Assembly: GCA_031581145.1 (NCBI GenBank)
Contig: JAVLBP010000007.1
Coordinates: 1-64,000, forward strand
From: UBA8296 sp031581145
GTDB lineage: Bacteria; Bacteroidota; Rhodothermia; Balneolales; Balneolaceae
Length of the DNA: 64,000 nucleotides
Reading direction: 5' to 3'
In this document: positions 42,254-50,716 of the stretch, piece after piece
How positions within the stretch are numbered: the first letter of the stretch is position 1
Layout: each line of letters begins with the position of its first letter
Notes under the pieces: generated by a model
Told to the model about the DNA's origin: nothing
Database searches by the model: none
The model's input: only the letters and a program-made list of their open reading frames with translations
Position numbers and translations under genes: made by a program

Positions 42254-43462
42254 ATGAATATCCACGAATACCAAGCCAAGGCTCTGCTTGCTGAGCATGG
42301 AGTTTCAGTTCCAGCGGGAAAAGCCGCAACTACGACAGAAGAGGCAACCAAGATTGCGAAGGAGATCTTCGACGGTGGATCAGGGCTTGTGGTTGTAAAA
42401 GCGCAAATTCATGCTGGCGGCCGTGGGAAAGGGAAAACAAAAAACAGCGGAGCCAAAGGTGTGATTCTCTGCAAGACCGTTGAGGAAGCCACGGCTGCAG
42501 CAGAAGCTCTATTGGGTGATGTGTTGGTAACAATCCAAACAGGCGAGGCTGGTCAAGAGGTTAAAACCGTTTATGTCACGGACGGCGTCGATATTGAGTC
42601 TGAATTCTACCTATCGATTCTCCTCGACAGAACACGCAGTCAGCACGTTGTCATGGCCTCTACCGAAGGGGGTGTGGAGATTGAGCAAGTCGCTGAAGAG
42701 ACGCCCGAAAAAATTATCAAAGAGTGGATTGAGCCTGGACTCTCTCTACAACCCAGCCAAGCTCGCCGGTTAGCCTTCGCGTTAGGTCTGCAGGGTGATG
42801 CACTCAAAAGTGGTGTGAAGCTCTTTATGAAGTTGTTCGATTTCTACGACAAAACGGATGCGAGTATGGTGGAGGTGAATCCGTTAGTCTTGACACCGGG
42901 TCAACAGGTGATCGCTTTGGATGCAAAAGTAACCTACGACGAAAACGCGTTGTATCGTCATGATGATCTTGCGGCTCTACGTGATGAATCAGAAGAAAAT
43001 CCACTAGAGCTTGAAGCCTCCAAGTTTGGCTTGAATTATATCAAGCTGGATGGCAATGTTGGTTGTATGGTCAATGGCGCTGGGCTTGCCATGGCCACCA
43101 TGGACATCATTAAGCTGTCGGGTGGCGAGCCGGCAAACTTCCTCGATGTTGGCGGTGGTGCCAATGTCGAAACGGTCAAAAACGGCTTTCGAATTATACT
43201 AGAGGACCCAAACGTCAAAGGAATTCTAATTAACATCTTTGGTGGAATTGTACGTTGTGATCGGGTTGCTAATGGGATTCTAGAGGCCATCAAAGACCCT
43301 GAAATCGCGAAAAAAGTAGAGCAGGTTCCCATCATCGTTCGCCTTCAAGGGACCAATGCTGAAGAAGCGAAGGAAATTATTGACGGAAGTGGACTCAATG
43401 TCATTTCAGCCGTATTGCTAAAGGAAGCGGCCGAAGAGGTGTCCAAAATCTTCGCTGCGTAA
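42254..43462 (+). CDS. sucC: Succinyl-CoA synthetase (ADP/GDP-forming) beta subunit
   Basis: 402 residues. ATP-grasp N-terminus MNIHEYQAKALLAEHGVSVPAGKAA, AQIHAGGRGKGK near residue 54, the metal-binding VEVNPLVL near 210, and the CoA-ligase domain with NGAGLAMATMDIIKLSGGEPANFLDVGGGA near 275 and NIFGGIVRCD near 325. It converts succinyl-CoA to succinate with nucleotide phosphorylation in the TCA cycle. The alpha subunit gene sucD is not adjacent, so it must be elsewhere. Its 3' gap to bshA is made of tandem repeats. Confidence 0.96.
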   Translation: MNIHEYQAKALLAEHGVSVPAGKAATTTEEATKIAKEIFDGGSGLVVVKAQIHAGGRGKGKTKNSGAKGVILCKTVEEATAAAEALLGDVLVTIQTGEAGQEVKTVYVTDGVDIESEFYLSILLDRTRSQHVVMASTEGGVEIEQVAEETPEKIIKEWIEPGLSLQPSQARRLAFALGLQGDALKSGVKLFMKLFDFYDKTDASMVEVNPLVLTPGQQVIALDAKVTYDENALYRHDDLAALRDESEENPLELEASKFGLNYIKLDGNVGCMVNGAGLAMATMDIIKLSGGEPANFLDVGGGANVETVKNGFRIILEDPNVKGILINIFGGIVRCDRVANGILEAIKDPEIAKKVEQVPIIVRLQGTNAEEAKEIIDGSGLNVISAVLLKEAAEEVSKIFAA

Positions 43463-43555
43463 TTTTCACTACGTGATTTTCACAGCGCAATCTTTCGTTG
43501 CGCAATATTCACAGCTCAATCTTTCGCCGCTTGATTTTTCTCAGCGAGACGTAGT
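43456..43555. repeat. Degenerate ~15-base tandem repeats between sucC and bshA
   Basis: From the last sucC codons to the bshA stop, six imperfect copies of a 15-16 base unit (cgtgattttcacagc, gcaatctttcgttg, cgcaatattcacagc and similar) fill the whole gap between the convergent genes. Confidence 0.8.
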
Positions 43556-44692
43556 CTACTGCCGTACGTTGGTCAAGCACTTCTGGTAAAACTCCTCGTA
43601 CACCTGGACCACTTTGGACTGCTCGAACACTTCAGCTCGAGCCCGAGCATTGTCAGACAAGCGCTGTTTCAAAGCGTCGTCTTGTAGAATCTTTAAGGTG
43701 TAATCGGCCATCGCCTCCACGTCATCCAAGTCAACCAGATACCCCGTTTCTCCATGAATATTCACTTCGGGAAGCCCTCCAATATTGGTAGACACCACCG
43801 GAACGCCGCATGCCATCGCCTCGAGTGCTGCCAGCCCAAAGGTCTCAGAACCACTGGGTAGCAAAAACACATCCGACATCGACAAGAGTTGCTCCACTTG
43901 CTCTTGCTTGCCTAAAAACCGTATATGACGCAAAACGCCTAGCTCTTTTGCCAACGATTCGGCTTTGAGTCGCTCCGGCCCATCCCCAACCATGATCAGT
44001 TTAGCCGTGCCCCCCTTTTCCAGCAATTTGGCCATCATTTCCACCAACACATTCACCCGCTTCACCTTCCGAAAATTGGAGACATGCATTAACAACGGCT
44101 CCCCTTCAGGCGCTAACTCGTGTCGTAGTACAGGGTTTGGAACTCTGGCAAACCGTTCCAAATCGATAAAATTTGGGATCACCTCCACATCTTGATGGAT
44201 ATCAAATTGCCGAATCGTCTCTGCTTTTAGGTATTCAGAGACCGCTGTTGTACCGTTGCTTTGGTTTAGCGAAAAATCGACAATTCGTTTATAGGTTGGA
44301 TCTCGACCGACCAGGGTAATATCGGTGCCATGAAGGGTGGTCACGATGGGGACTTCAGCACCACGATCCCCTAGGATTTGACATGCAAGATAAGCGCTCG
44401 TCGTATGAGGGAGTGCATAATGGACATGAAGCACGTCCAATGACTCGTTTTCGATGATGTGAGACAACATGTTGGCCAGAGCCAGACCATAAGGTGGATA
44501 CTCAAAAAGAGGATATGATTGTACGGTAACTTCGTGATATACAATATTTGTCTCAAAGGCTTCAAGACGAGCAGGTCTAGCATACGAGATCATATGAACG
44601 GTATGACCTCTTTTAGCCAATCCCTTGGCTAGTTCTGTAGCGACGACCCCACTCCCACCAAATGTGGGGTAACAAACGATCCCGATATTCAT
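43556..44692 (-). CDS. bshA: N-acetyl-alpha-D-glucosaminyl L-malate synthase BshA
   Basis: First enzyme of bacillithiol synthesis: joins N-acetylglucosamine from UDP-GlcNAc to L-malate. 378 residues, the usual length. The opening NIGIVCYPTFGGSGVVATELAKGLAKRGHTVH is highly characteristic, with the glycine loop that binds the nucleotide sugar; the GT-B donor half shows LMHVSNFRKVKRV near residue 208, VGDGPE near 239 and LLPSGSETFGLAALEAMACGVPVV near 283. Bacillithiol is the low-molecular-weight thiol in Firmicutes and in many Bacteroidota relatives. bshB and bshC are not in the window. It is divergent from yebC. Confidence 0.94.
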   Translation of the reverse strand: MNIGIVCYPTFGGSGVVATELAKGLAKRGHTVHMISYARPARLEAFETNIVYHEVTVQSYPLFEYPPYGLALANMLSHIIENESLDVLHVHYALPHTTSAYLACQILGDRGAEVPIVTTLHGTDITLVGRDPTYKRIVDFSLNQSNGTTAVSEYLKAETIRQFDIHQDVEVIPNFIDLERFARVPNPVLRHELAPEGEPLLMHVSNFRKVKRVNVLVEMMAKLLEKGGTAKLIMVGDGPERLKAESLAKELGVLRHIRFLGKQEQVEQLLSMSDVFLLPSGSETFGLAALEAMACGVPVVSTNIGGLPEVNIHGETGYLVDLDDVEAMADYTLKILQDDALKQRLSDNARARAEVFEQSKVVQVYEEFYQKCLTNVRQ

Positions 44693-44751
44693 GATTTACA
44701 GTTGAATGGTGTATCTTTTTCTCTTGGTAAAACTCTCCTAAACTTAACACC

Positions 44752-45507
44752 ATGGCAGGACATTCCAAGTGGGCAAATATTCGCCATAAAAAGGCGAAAG
44801 AAGATTTAAAACGGGCCAAGGTCTTTACAAAATTAACCCGTGAAATCACCATTGCAGCTCGAGAGGGTGGCGATGCTGTGGAGTCTAATGCCCGTTTGGC
44901 ACTCGCAGTGGATAGTGCAAAAGCTGCTAATGTCCCAAAGGACAAAATTCAAAAGGCCATTGATAAAGGTGCTGGCAAGGATAACAAAGAGGGTGAGATT
45001 TTTACAGAGGTCTCCTATGAGGGGTATGGCCCTGGTGGCGTTGCCTTTATTTTGGAGGGAACCAGCAATAATGTTCATCGAACCGCTGGGGAGGTTCGTC
45101 ATATGTTTTCGAAAGGTGGTGGGAATCTGGGCGAAACAGGGTCTGTAAACTACCTGTTTGAAACGAAGGGTCGGCTTGAGTTTGCCACAAACGCTGAGGA
45201 TGAGTGGCCCATTTTGGAAACTCTTGAAGAGTATTTGGTCGATGTAGAACTCTTTTACGGGCGTGCTGAGGTGATGACTGCTCGGGATGAACTCATGGCG
45301 GTCAAGAATGTGTTAACCATGTCAGGCACGTCCGTTGAAAGTGCTGAACTGGTGAAGGTGCCTGTGACGACAGTCGAGGTCGATGAAGAAACATACATCA
45401 AAAATCTAGAGCTCTATCAGAGGTTCGAGGAGAATATGGATATTAGTGCCATTTTTTGGACTCTTGCCCCAAATGAAGAGTTTGAGCAAAAATATTTTAA
45501 TGGGTAA
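44752..45507 (+). CDS. YebC/PmpR family transcription/translation regulator
   Basis: 251 residues, close to the family norm of about 240-250. The universally conserved opening AGHSKWANIRHKKAKEDLKRAKVFTKL is followed by NVPKDKIQKAIDKGAG near 63 and YEGYGPGGVAFILEG near 90. YebC proteins bind DNA as regulators in some bacteria and have recently been linked to relief of ribosome stalling at proline runs. It is divergent from bshA. Its stop overlaps or adjoins the start region of batC. Confidence 0.96.
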   Translation: MAGHSKWANIRHKKAKEDLKRAKVFTKLTREITIAAREGGDAVESNARLALAVDSAKAANVPKDKIQKAIDKGAGKDNKEGEIFTEVSYEGYGPGGVAFILEGTSNNVHRTAGEVRHMFSKGGGNLGETGSVNYLFETKGRLEFATNAEDEWPILETLEEYLVDVELFYGRAEVMTARDELMAVKNVLTMSGTSVESAELVKVPVTTVEVDEETYIKNLELYQRFEENMDISAIFWTLAPNEEFEQKYFNG

Positions 45508-45523
45508 TACGTTTTCAATGCCT

Positions 45524-46411
45524 ATGAAACCACAAACCTCACATACTATCCAGAGCATGGTCAGCTTGATTCGTTCACTGGCTACAGTTTTGCTGGTTTT
45601 TAGCTCATTAGTTCTTCTACATGTCAATCCCTTACATGGTCAATCTTCTCCCCTAACGCCTTGGGTTCAGCCAGAAAAAGAGGCAAATGAGCTCTATAAT
45701 AAAGGGACCTATGATCGAGCAGCGGAAGCATATCGGGGATTGTTGCAACAGCAGCCTGTTGATCAAGACAAACCGAGCCAAACACAACCTAAGCTCTGGT
45801 TCAATTTGGGGAACTCATTAGCGAAACTTGGCGATACCGATAAGGCTATAGAATCATATGACGCGTTCAAGGAATCAGGTAATTTGCAAAGCTTTGATCC
45901 CAGCGAATTATCCAAGGCTGACTACAACAAAGGCACTTTACTTGCACAACAAGACCCTGAAGCCGCGATTGATGCGTTGAAGCAAGCGTTAAAAGCCAAT
46001 CCACAAGATGCTGATGCCAAGCATAATCTGGAAATGTTGCTCCAACAACAGCAACAAAATCAGCAGAATCAACAACAGAACAATCAAAACCAGGACCAAG
46101 ATTCTGATCAAAACTCTGAGCAAAATCCCGATCAAAACGAAAATCAAGAGCCACAAGACCCAAATTCTGATCAAAATCAGGATGGACAAAATCAAGATTC
46201 AGAGCAAAACCAGGACGGCCAAAACCAAGATCCAAACCAGCAAAATCAGCCTCCACCACAACAACAGCCTCAGCAAGGTCAAGCCCCGTCCATGCAACCA
46301 AGAGAAGCTGAAGCACTCTTGGACGCATTAGAGCAAAAAGAGAAGGATCTGCTCAAAGAGATGAAAAAAGAGGCGAAGGAACAACAAAATCGGAAGACCA
46401 AAGATTGGTAA
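45524..46411 (+). CDS. batC: BatC-like TPR protein with Gln/Asn-rich tail
   Basis: About 296 residues; starts at 45500, 45524 or 45557 are all possible, each placing a signal peptide (LIRSLATVLLVFSSLVLLHVNPLHGQ) at the N-terminus. Tetratricopeptide repeats follow: ANELYNKGTYDRAAEAYRGLL, LWFNLGNSLAKLGDTDKAIESYDAF and YNKGTLLAQQDPEAAIDALKQAL. Then comes an extreme low-complexity region of about 85 residues made of Gln, Asn, Asp and Glu (from about residue 180) ending in PPPQQQPQQG, and a helical charged tail. Order and content match BatC of the Bacteroides aerotolerance (Bat) set. It is followed by batD and batE. The Bat genes are linked to oxidative and envelope stress; the mechanism is not settled. 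Confidence 0.82.
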   Translation: MKPQTSHTIQSMVSLIRSLATVLLVFSSLVLLHVNPLHGQSSPLTPWVQPEKEANELYNKGTYDRAAEAYRGLLQQQPVDQDKPSQTQPKLWFNLGNSLAKLGDTDKAIESYDAFKESGNLQSFDPSELSKADYNKGTLLAQQDPEAAIDALKQALKANPQDADAKHNLEMLLQQQQQNQQNQQQNNQNQDQDSDQNSEQNPDQNENQEPQDPNSDQNQDGQNQDSEQNQDGQNQDPNQQNQPPPQQQPQQGQAPSMQPREAEALLDALEQKEKDLLKEMKKEAKEQQNRKTKDW

Positions 46412-46419
46412 ACCAGGTG

Positions 46420-46501
46420 ATGATGTCTACATGGAACCCATGGATACATCATGTCCTACAGCGGATGGACATATGTCATGTCCTACAGTGGATACAGTGG
46501 A
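46420..46501 (+). repeat. Degenerate repeats at the batD 5' end
   Basis: Imperfect repeats based on catgtcctacagtggat and gatggacaca lie between the candidate starts of batD at 46420 and 46501; they look like the intergenic repeats seen elsewhere and raise doubt about the upstream start. Confidence 0.5.
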
Positions 46502-48333
46502 TGGACACACGTCGTGATGTTCGGCTTCGAGGGGTTGTAGCTGCTTGTGCAATGATGGCCATGTCGTTGATCAACACGCCTTTGGCCCAGGGGCAAACCC
46601 CAGAGATACAAGCGACGCTCTCCAACACCATTATTTATACTGGTGAATCCTTCAATCTGAGCATTGAGATCAAAAACGGAGCGTTTTCAAGCGCTGATTA
46701 TCCTCAAATTGGCCAAATTCCTGGGGCAAGAGTCCTAAACAGGGTCCCATCACGTTCATCGAGCTACCAAATTATTAATGGGAACGCCTCATCGTCATTG
46801 ACCTACACCTACACGTTGATGGCAGAACGTGAGGGCTCATTTGAGATCCCTGCTTTGGAGGTGGTGATTGATGGCGAGACGTTCACCACAGATCCTATAC
46901 CCTTTCAGGTGCAATCTGCTTCAGCAGGCGCATCAGCTGACGACGGCTCGATTCCTGATATTTTTATAGAGATGGAATTTGAGGATTCCACACCTGTGCT
47001 TGGACAAGAGATGCTAGCGGAAGTGGTCCTCTATTTTCGCGATGGGCTTGAGGTGCAGTCGTTTCAACCCTTGACAGGATGGAGTGCAGATGGCTTATGG
47101 AAAGAAGAATTAGAGGGGCAGGCTCAACCGCGGGCTGAGGATGCGTTAATCCAAGGCCAACGATTTCGTCGTGCCACGCTGCTAAAATTTATAGTCTTTC
47201 CTACACGTACAGGATCTCTTCTTGTTGACCCATTCCCAATGGTGCTTGGAGTCCGTTCACAAGTATCAAGTCGAGATCCCTTTGGCAGCATTTTTGACAG
47301 TTTTGGGACTAATCTGCGACGCGTGACGCTGCAAACCGAGGAGGTTAATTTAGATGTGGAGCGCCCCGATAATCCACCAAATGTAGATTTCGTTTTAGAT
47401 GCTGTAGGTTCGTTTACCGTTACAAGGAGTGCTTCTGCCCGTGAGGTGCAGGTGGGCGAAGGGATTGAGATCACCACCACGTTGAAAGGATCGGGGAACC
47501 TCCCACTATTGACCCGTCCCCAATGGGCGTACCCTGAAAACTGGCAAGAGTATTCACCCCAAGAAGCCTCCGATTTTCGAGCTCGGAATGAGCGGGTTGA
47601 GGGACAAAAAACGTTTACAGATCTTGTTGTCCCTTCTGAGGCAGGCCGAAGTGAAATTCCCGCAGTTGACGTTGCTTATTTCAACCCATCAATAGCTCAA
47701 TGGGAAGTGACCTCACTGCCTGCCATTCCGCTTATTGCTCGTGAAGCATTAGGACAAACACCGGTCAAGCTCGCAGATGCCGCTCGGCAGTTTCCGATGA
47801 TGGGTGGGGGGCCAAGCTGGATTCAAACTGTTTCTATCACGACGTGGTTCTGGCAACAAGGTACCTGGATCACCCGTGTGGCACTCCCAACGGGCCTAGG
47901 CCTCGGTTTGTGGATTGTGGTGATGGCACGTCGAGTCAGGGAAAAACAAGCGCCCACAAGGCGACGACATGCGGCAGCAAAAACCCTTCTTAGCCAATGT
48001 GAAGAGCACGAACATCAAATACATGAGCTTGAACCCTCATCCAAAGAGATTCAACAACGCTACACAACGTTGGTCCAACAAGTACTTGATTATCTTCGGC
48101 TAAAACTTCAACACCCAACGGGGGCTTTCACCTTAGCAGATGCAGAGAGGCAGATGGAGTCGATGGCGATAGATCATGATTTTCTGGAGCGTTCACGGGT
48201 GCTATTCAAGCAACTTTCTCGGATGTCATACTCCCCAGCAGCCTCAGAGGAGAAACTCCGAGAAGATCTTCGTGCCGTTCGTGAGTGGGTAGAGTTCGCA
48301 GAAGAGTTCCTGAACCAAAAAAAGAGCTCATGA
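46501..48333 (+). CDS. batD: BatD-like membrane protein
   Basis: 610 residues from the ATG at 46501 (MDTRRDVRLRGVVAACAMMAMSLINTPLAQG, a good signal peptide); earlier starts at 46420 or 46423 would add a repeat-derived stretch. The body is a beta-sandwich BatD domain: IQATLSNTIIYTGESFNLSIEIKN, YTYTLMAEREGSFEIPALEVVIDG and VGEGIEITTTLKGSGNLPLLTRPQ, followed by a transmembrane helix near the last third (WITRVALPTGLGLGLWIVVMARRV) and a cytoplasmic helical tail. It corresponds to BatD of the Bat system. It overlaps batE by four bases (ATGA). Confidence 0.85.
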   Translation: MDTRRDVRLRGVVAACAMMAMSLINTPLAQGQTPEIQATLSNTIIYTGESFNLSIEIKNGAFSSADYPQIGQIPGARVLNRVPSRSSSYQIINGNASSSLTYTYTLMAEREGSFEIPALEVVIDGETFTTDPIPFQVQSASAGASADDGSIPDIFIEMEFEDSTPVLGQEMLAEVVLYFRDGLEVQSFQPLTGWSADGLWKEELEGQAQPRAEDALIQGQRFRRATLLKFIVFPTRTGSLLVDPFPMVLGVRSQVSSRDPFGSIFDSFGTNLRRVTLQTEEVNLDVERPDNPPNVDFVLDAVGSFTVTRSASAREVQVGEGIEITTTLKGSGNLPLLTRPQWAYPENWQEYSPQEASDFRARNERVEGQKTFTDLVVPSEAGRSEIPAVDVAYFNPSIAQWEVTSLPAIPLIAREALGQTPVKLADAARQFPMMGGGPSWIQTVSITTWFWQQGTWITRVALPTGLGLGLWIVVMARRVREKQAPTRRRHAAAKTLLSQCEEHEHQIHELEPSSKEIQQRYTTLVQQVLDYLRLKLQHPTGAFTLADAERQMESMAIDHDFLERSRVLFKQLSRMSYSPAASEEKLREDLRAVREWVEFAEEFLNQKKSS

Positions 48334-49202
48334 GTGTTGGCCTAATTTTTACTGTGCTAATGCAGGTCATGTTACAAGGTGAGGTACGTGATCCGTCCTC
48401 TGACATTCAATCCGCGCATGAAGCCCGCTTGGTTGACGCAATCGACGCCTATCGTAGTGGACAAATTATAGAGTCGTATGAAGCACTCCATCAGATTGTA
48501 GCAGAGGGTGGTCAAGCTCCAGAACTCTTTTTTAATTTAGGTGTAGCATCGAACCGAATGGGGCGATTAGGCGAATCGATGGGGTGGTTTGTTCTTGCCT
48601 CTAAGGATCCAAGACTCGAAACTGAAGCACTGGATGCCTATAACTCCGTGCAAGAACAATTACCCTTCACCATTCCTGTGCTTCCAAAAACCCCTTGGCA
48701 ACGTAGCTTTGATACGATTCAAGGGGCTTTTACGCCCGATGGGTGGTCATGGGTGCTTTCCATTGGTTTATACATCATTGTCCTAGGTCTAGGGCTACGC
48801 TTGTTTACTGCACTGCCGTGGCGGTACAATGTTTCGATAAGTGGTCTTGGTGCTGTGATGGCCCTGTTTGCTTCGATCATGTTGTGGTCTGGTGCAGCAC
48901 AATACGCCGATACCGTAAAAGGGTATGTCACTGCAGAATCGGTGAGGCTCTATGATGACCCTAATGAGGAGTTACCTAGTGAAACCACAGCATACGAAGG
49001 GGTCGAGTTTCAGTTACGAATGAGTGCACTCAATTCGTATGCATTAACGAAGAGCTCAGAAAGCAACGCTGAGAACATCGACATGGACTCAACATTCCCC
49101 ATCCCGGATTGGCTGCCCGTCACGCTGTCCAATGGGTCCTCAGGCTGGCTCCAATCTGAGGATGTATTCCTTGCCGATACCCGTTATCTTGGCTCCATGT
49201 AA
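48330..49202 (+). CDS. batE: BatE-like TPR/SH3 membrane protein
   Basis: 290 residues from the ATG at 48330, which overlaps the batD stop. Short hydrophobic start, a TPR-like region (LVDAIDAYRSGQIIESYEALHQIV, LFFNLGVASNRMGRLGESMGWFVLA), two transmembrane helices at about 140-160 and 168-192 (WSWVLSIGLYIIVLGLGLRLF and ISGLGAVMALFASIMLW), and a C-terminal SH3-like domain with GYVTAESVRLYDDPNEE and WLPVTLSNGSSGWLQSEDVF. This layout is that of BatE. The three Bat genes stand without batA/batB, moxR or the DUF58 gene that usually precede them. Confidence 0.82.
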   Translation: MSVGLIFTVLMQVMLQGEVRDPSSDIQSAHEARLVDAIDAYRSGQIIESYEALHQIVAEGGQAPELFFNLGVASNRMGRLGESMGWFVLASKDPRLETEALDAYNSVQEQLPFTIPVLPKTPWQRSFDTIQGAFTPDGWSWVLSIGLYIIVLGLGLRLFTALPWRYNVSISGLGAVMALFASIMLWSGAAQYADTVKGYVTAESVRLYDDPNEELPSETTAYEGVEFQLRMSALNSYALTKSSESNAENIDMDSTFPIPDWLPVTLSNGSSGWLQSEDVFLADTRYLGSM

Positions 49203-49270
49203 ACAAGACGCATTCACAAGTCGGCGTTGTACAACGTTCGATTCAATATCTAAGCCTACGACCACCACAT

Positions 49271-50653
49271 ATGGATGCCATACGCTCCTATCTTGAAGAT
49301 CAAAAACAGTCCCATCTTGATGCACTCAAAGAGATCCTCCGCGTCCCAAGTGTAAGTACAAATCCAGAGCACGAAGGTGATGTCCAATCGCTAGCCGAAC
49401 ATCTCAGCAATCACCTAGAGTCTATCGGGATGGAGAAGGCTACCGTCCACCAAACACCAGGTCACCCCATCGTTACAGCCGAGTGGCTTCATGCGCCGGA
49501 TGCTCCCACAGTACTCATATATGGACATTATGACGTCCAACCTGCAGATCCACTAGAGCTATGGGACACGCCACCTTTTGAGCCAATCCAAAAGGGAGAC
49601 CGGCTCTATGCCCGAGGTGCTAGCGATGATAAAGGCCAAAGTTTTATCCATGTGTGTGCGCTAGAAGCATGGCTTGCTACAGAACAACGCTTGCCTGTGA
49701 ATGTCAAAATCCTTCTTGAGGGTGAGGAGGAAATTGGATCCCCAAACCTCGTCCCTTTTCTTGAAGAGCACAAAGCGTGGTGTGCCTGTGACGCCGTTTT
49801 AGTCTCCGACACCGCAATGTATGACAAAGATCAACCCTCGATTACCGTGGGTCTACGGGGTCTAGCCTATCTAGAAGTGCATGTCGAAGGCCCCAACCGT
49901 GATCTCCACTCGGGTGTTTATGGAGGTGCTGCGCCAAACCCAGCCACCATTTTAAACGAGTTGTTATCCCAATGTATTGATCTCAAAACGGGGAAAATTC
50001 TAATACCTGGTTTCTATGACGATGTGCTGGAGCTGAGTGAGGAAGAGCAAAAGGCCGTCCACGCGCTCCCATTTTCGATGGACACCTACACCCAGGCGAT
50101 TGGTATTGAAGAGGTCGTTGGGGAGCCAGAATATACGGTACATGAGCGGGTCTCTAGTCGCCCGACTTTTGATGTGAATGGCCTCTGGAGTGGATACCAA
50201 GGTGAAGGTGCCAAAACGGTGTTGCCGGCCAAAGCTGGAGCCAAAGTATCCATGCGGTTAGTTCCAAATCAGGACCCACACACCATTGCCGAAGCGTTCA
50301 AATCCTTCATACAGTCGATTGCACCCCCTTCGGTTCGTGTCCAGGTCGTAGATCATCACGGGGGAAGTCCTGTGGTGATGGATCTCACGTCAGAACCAAT
50401 CCAAAAAGCTGCTCAAGCTTTCGAAGATGTATACCAGACAGACGTATTTTTTACCCGAGAAGGTGGCTCCATTCCAATTATCGCCGATTTCAAGCGTATT
50501 CTGGGCGTAGACTCTGTATTAATGGGATTTGGACTCAATGAAGATGGACTCCACTCGCCAAATGAAAGTTTCTCCATCGATGATTTTTACCGAGGACGTG
50601 AGGTGTCGGCTACATTCCTTGCCCACATGGCAAGTGGCGCTTCAAAGGCTTAA
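49271..50653 (+). CDS. M20-family metallopeptidase (dipeptidase, CNDP-like)
   Basis: 460 residues, cytosolic, no signal peptide. Zinc ligands and catalytic residues: VLIYGHYDVQPADP near residue 78 (His, Asp), ARGASDDKGQ near 115 (bridging Asp), and EGEEEIGSPN near 152 (general-base Glu and ligand Glu). The dimerisation/lid domain follows with DLHSGVYGG near 215. The family includes carnosine-type dipeptidases and related acylases; a general dipeptidase is likely. It is convergent with the TolC gene downstream; the spacer between is filled by repeats. Confidence 0.92.
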   Translation: MDAIRSYLEDQKQSHLDALKEILRVPSVSTNPEHEGDVQSLAEHLSNHLESIGMEKATVHQTPGHPIVTAEWLHAPDAPTVLIYGHYDVQPADPLELWDTPPFEPIQKGDRLYARGASDDKGQSFIHVCALEAWLATEQRLPVNVKILLEGEEEIGSPNLVPFLEEHKAWCACDAVLVSDTAMYDKDQPSITVGLRGLAYLEVHVEGPNRDLHSGVYGGAAPNPATILNELLSQCIDLKTGKILIPGFYDDVLELSEEEQKAVHALPFSMDTYTQAIGIEEVVGEPEYTVHERVSSRPTFDVNGLWSGYQGEGAKTVLPAKAGAKVSMRLVPNQDPHTIAEAFKSFIQSIAPPSVRVQVVDHHGGSPVVMDLTSEPIQKAAQAFEDVYQTDVFFTREGGSIPIIADFKRILGVDSVLMGFGLNEDGLHSPNESFSIDDFYRGREVSATFLAHMASGASKA

Positions 50654-50716
50654 AAGGCTGACAAGATCAAAGACAGTCAAGTTCAAAGGCTGATCACTTC
50701 AAAGACTTAAAGCTCT
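50641..50716. repeat. Degenerate repeats between the M20 and TolC genes
   Basis: Imperfect copies of caaaggctgatca and caaagactta fill the gap and reach into the last codons of both convergent genes. Confidence 0.7.

Noticed and set aside
45867..46328. Open frames antisense to and overlapping the Gln/Asn-rich part of batC
   Set aside because: They arise from the simple repeat composition (caa/aat), which has few stops in any frame; Leu/Ile/Val-rich products are typical shadows.
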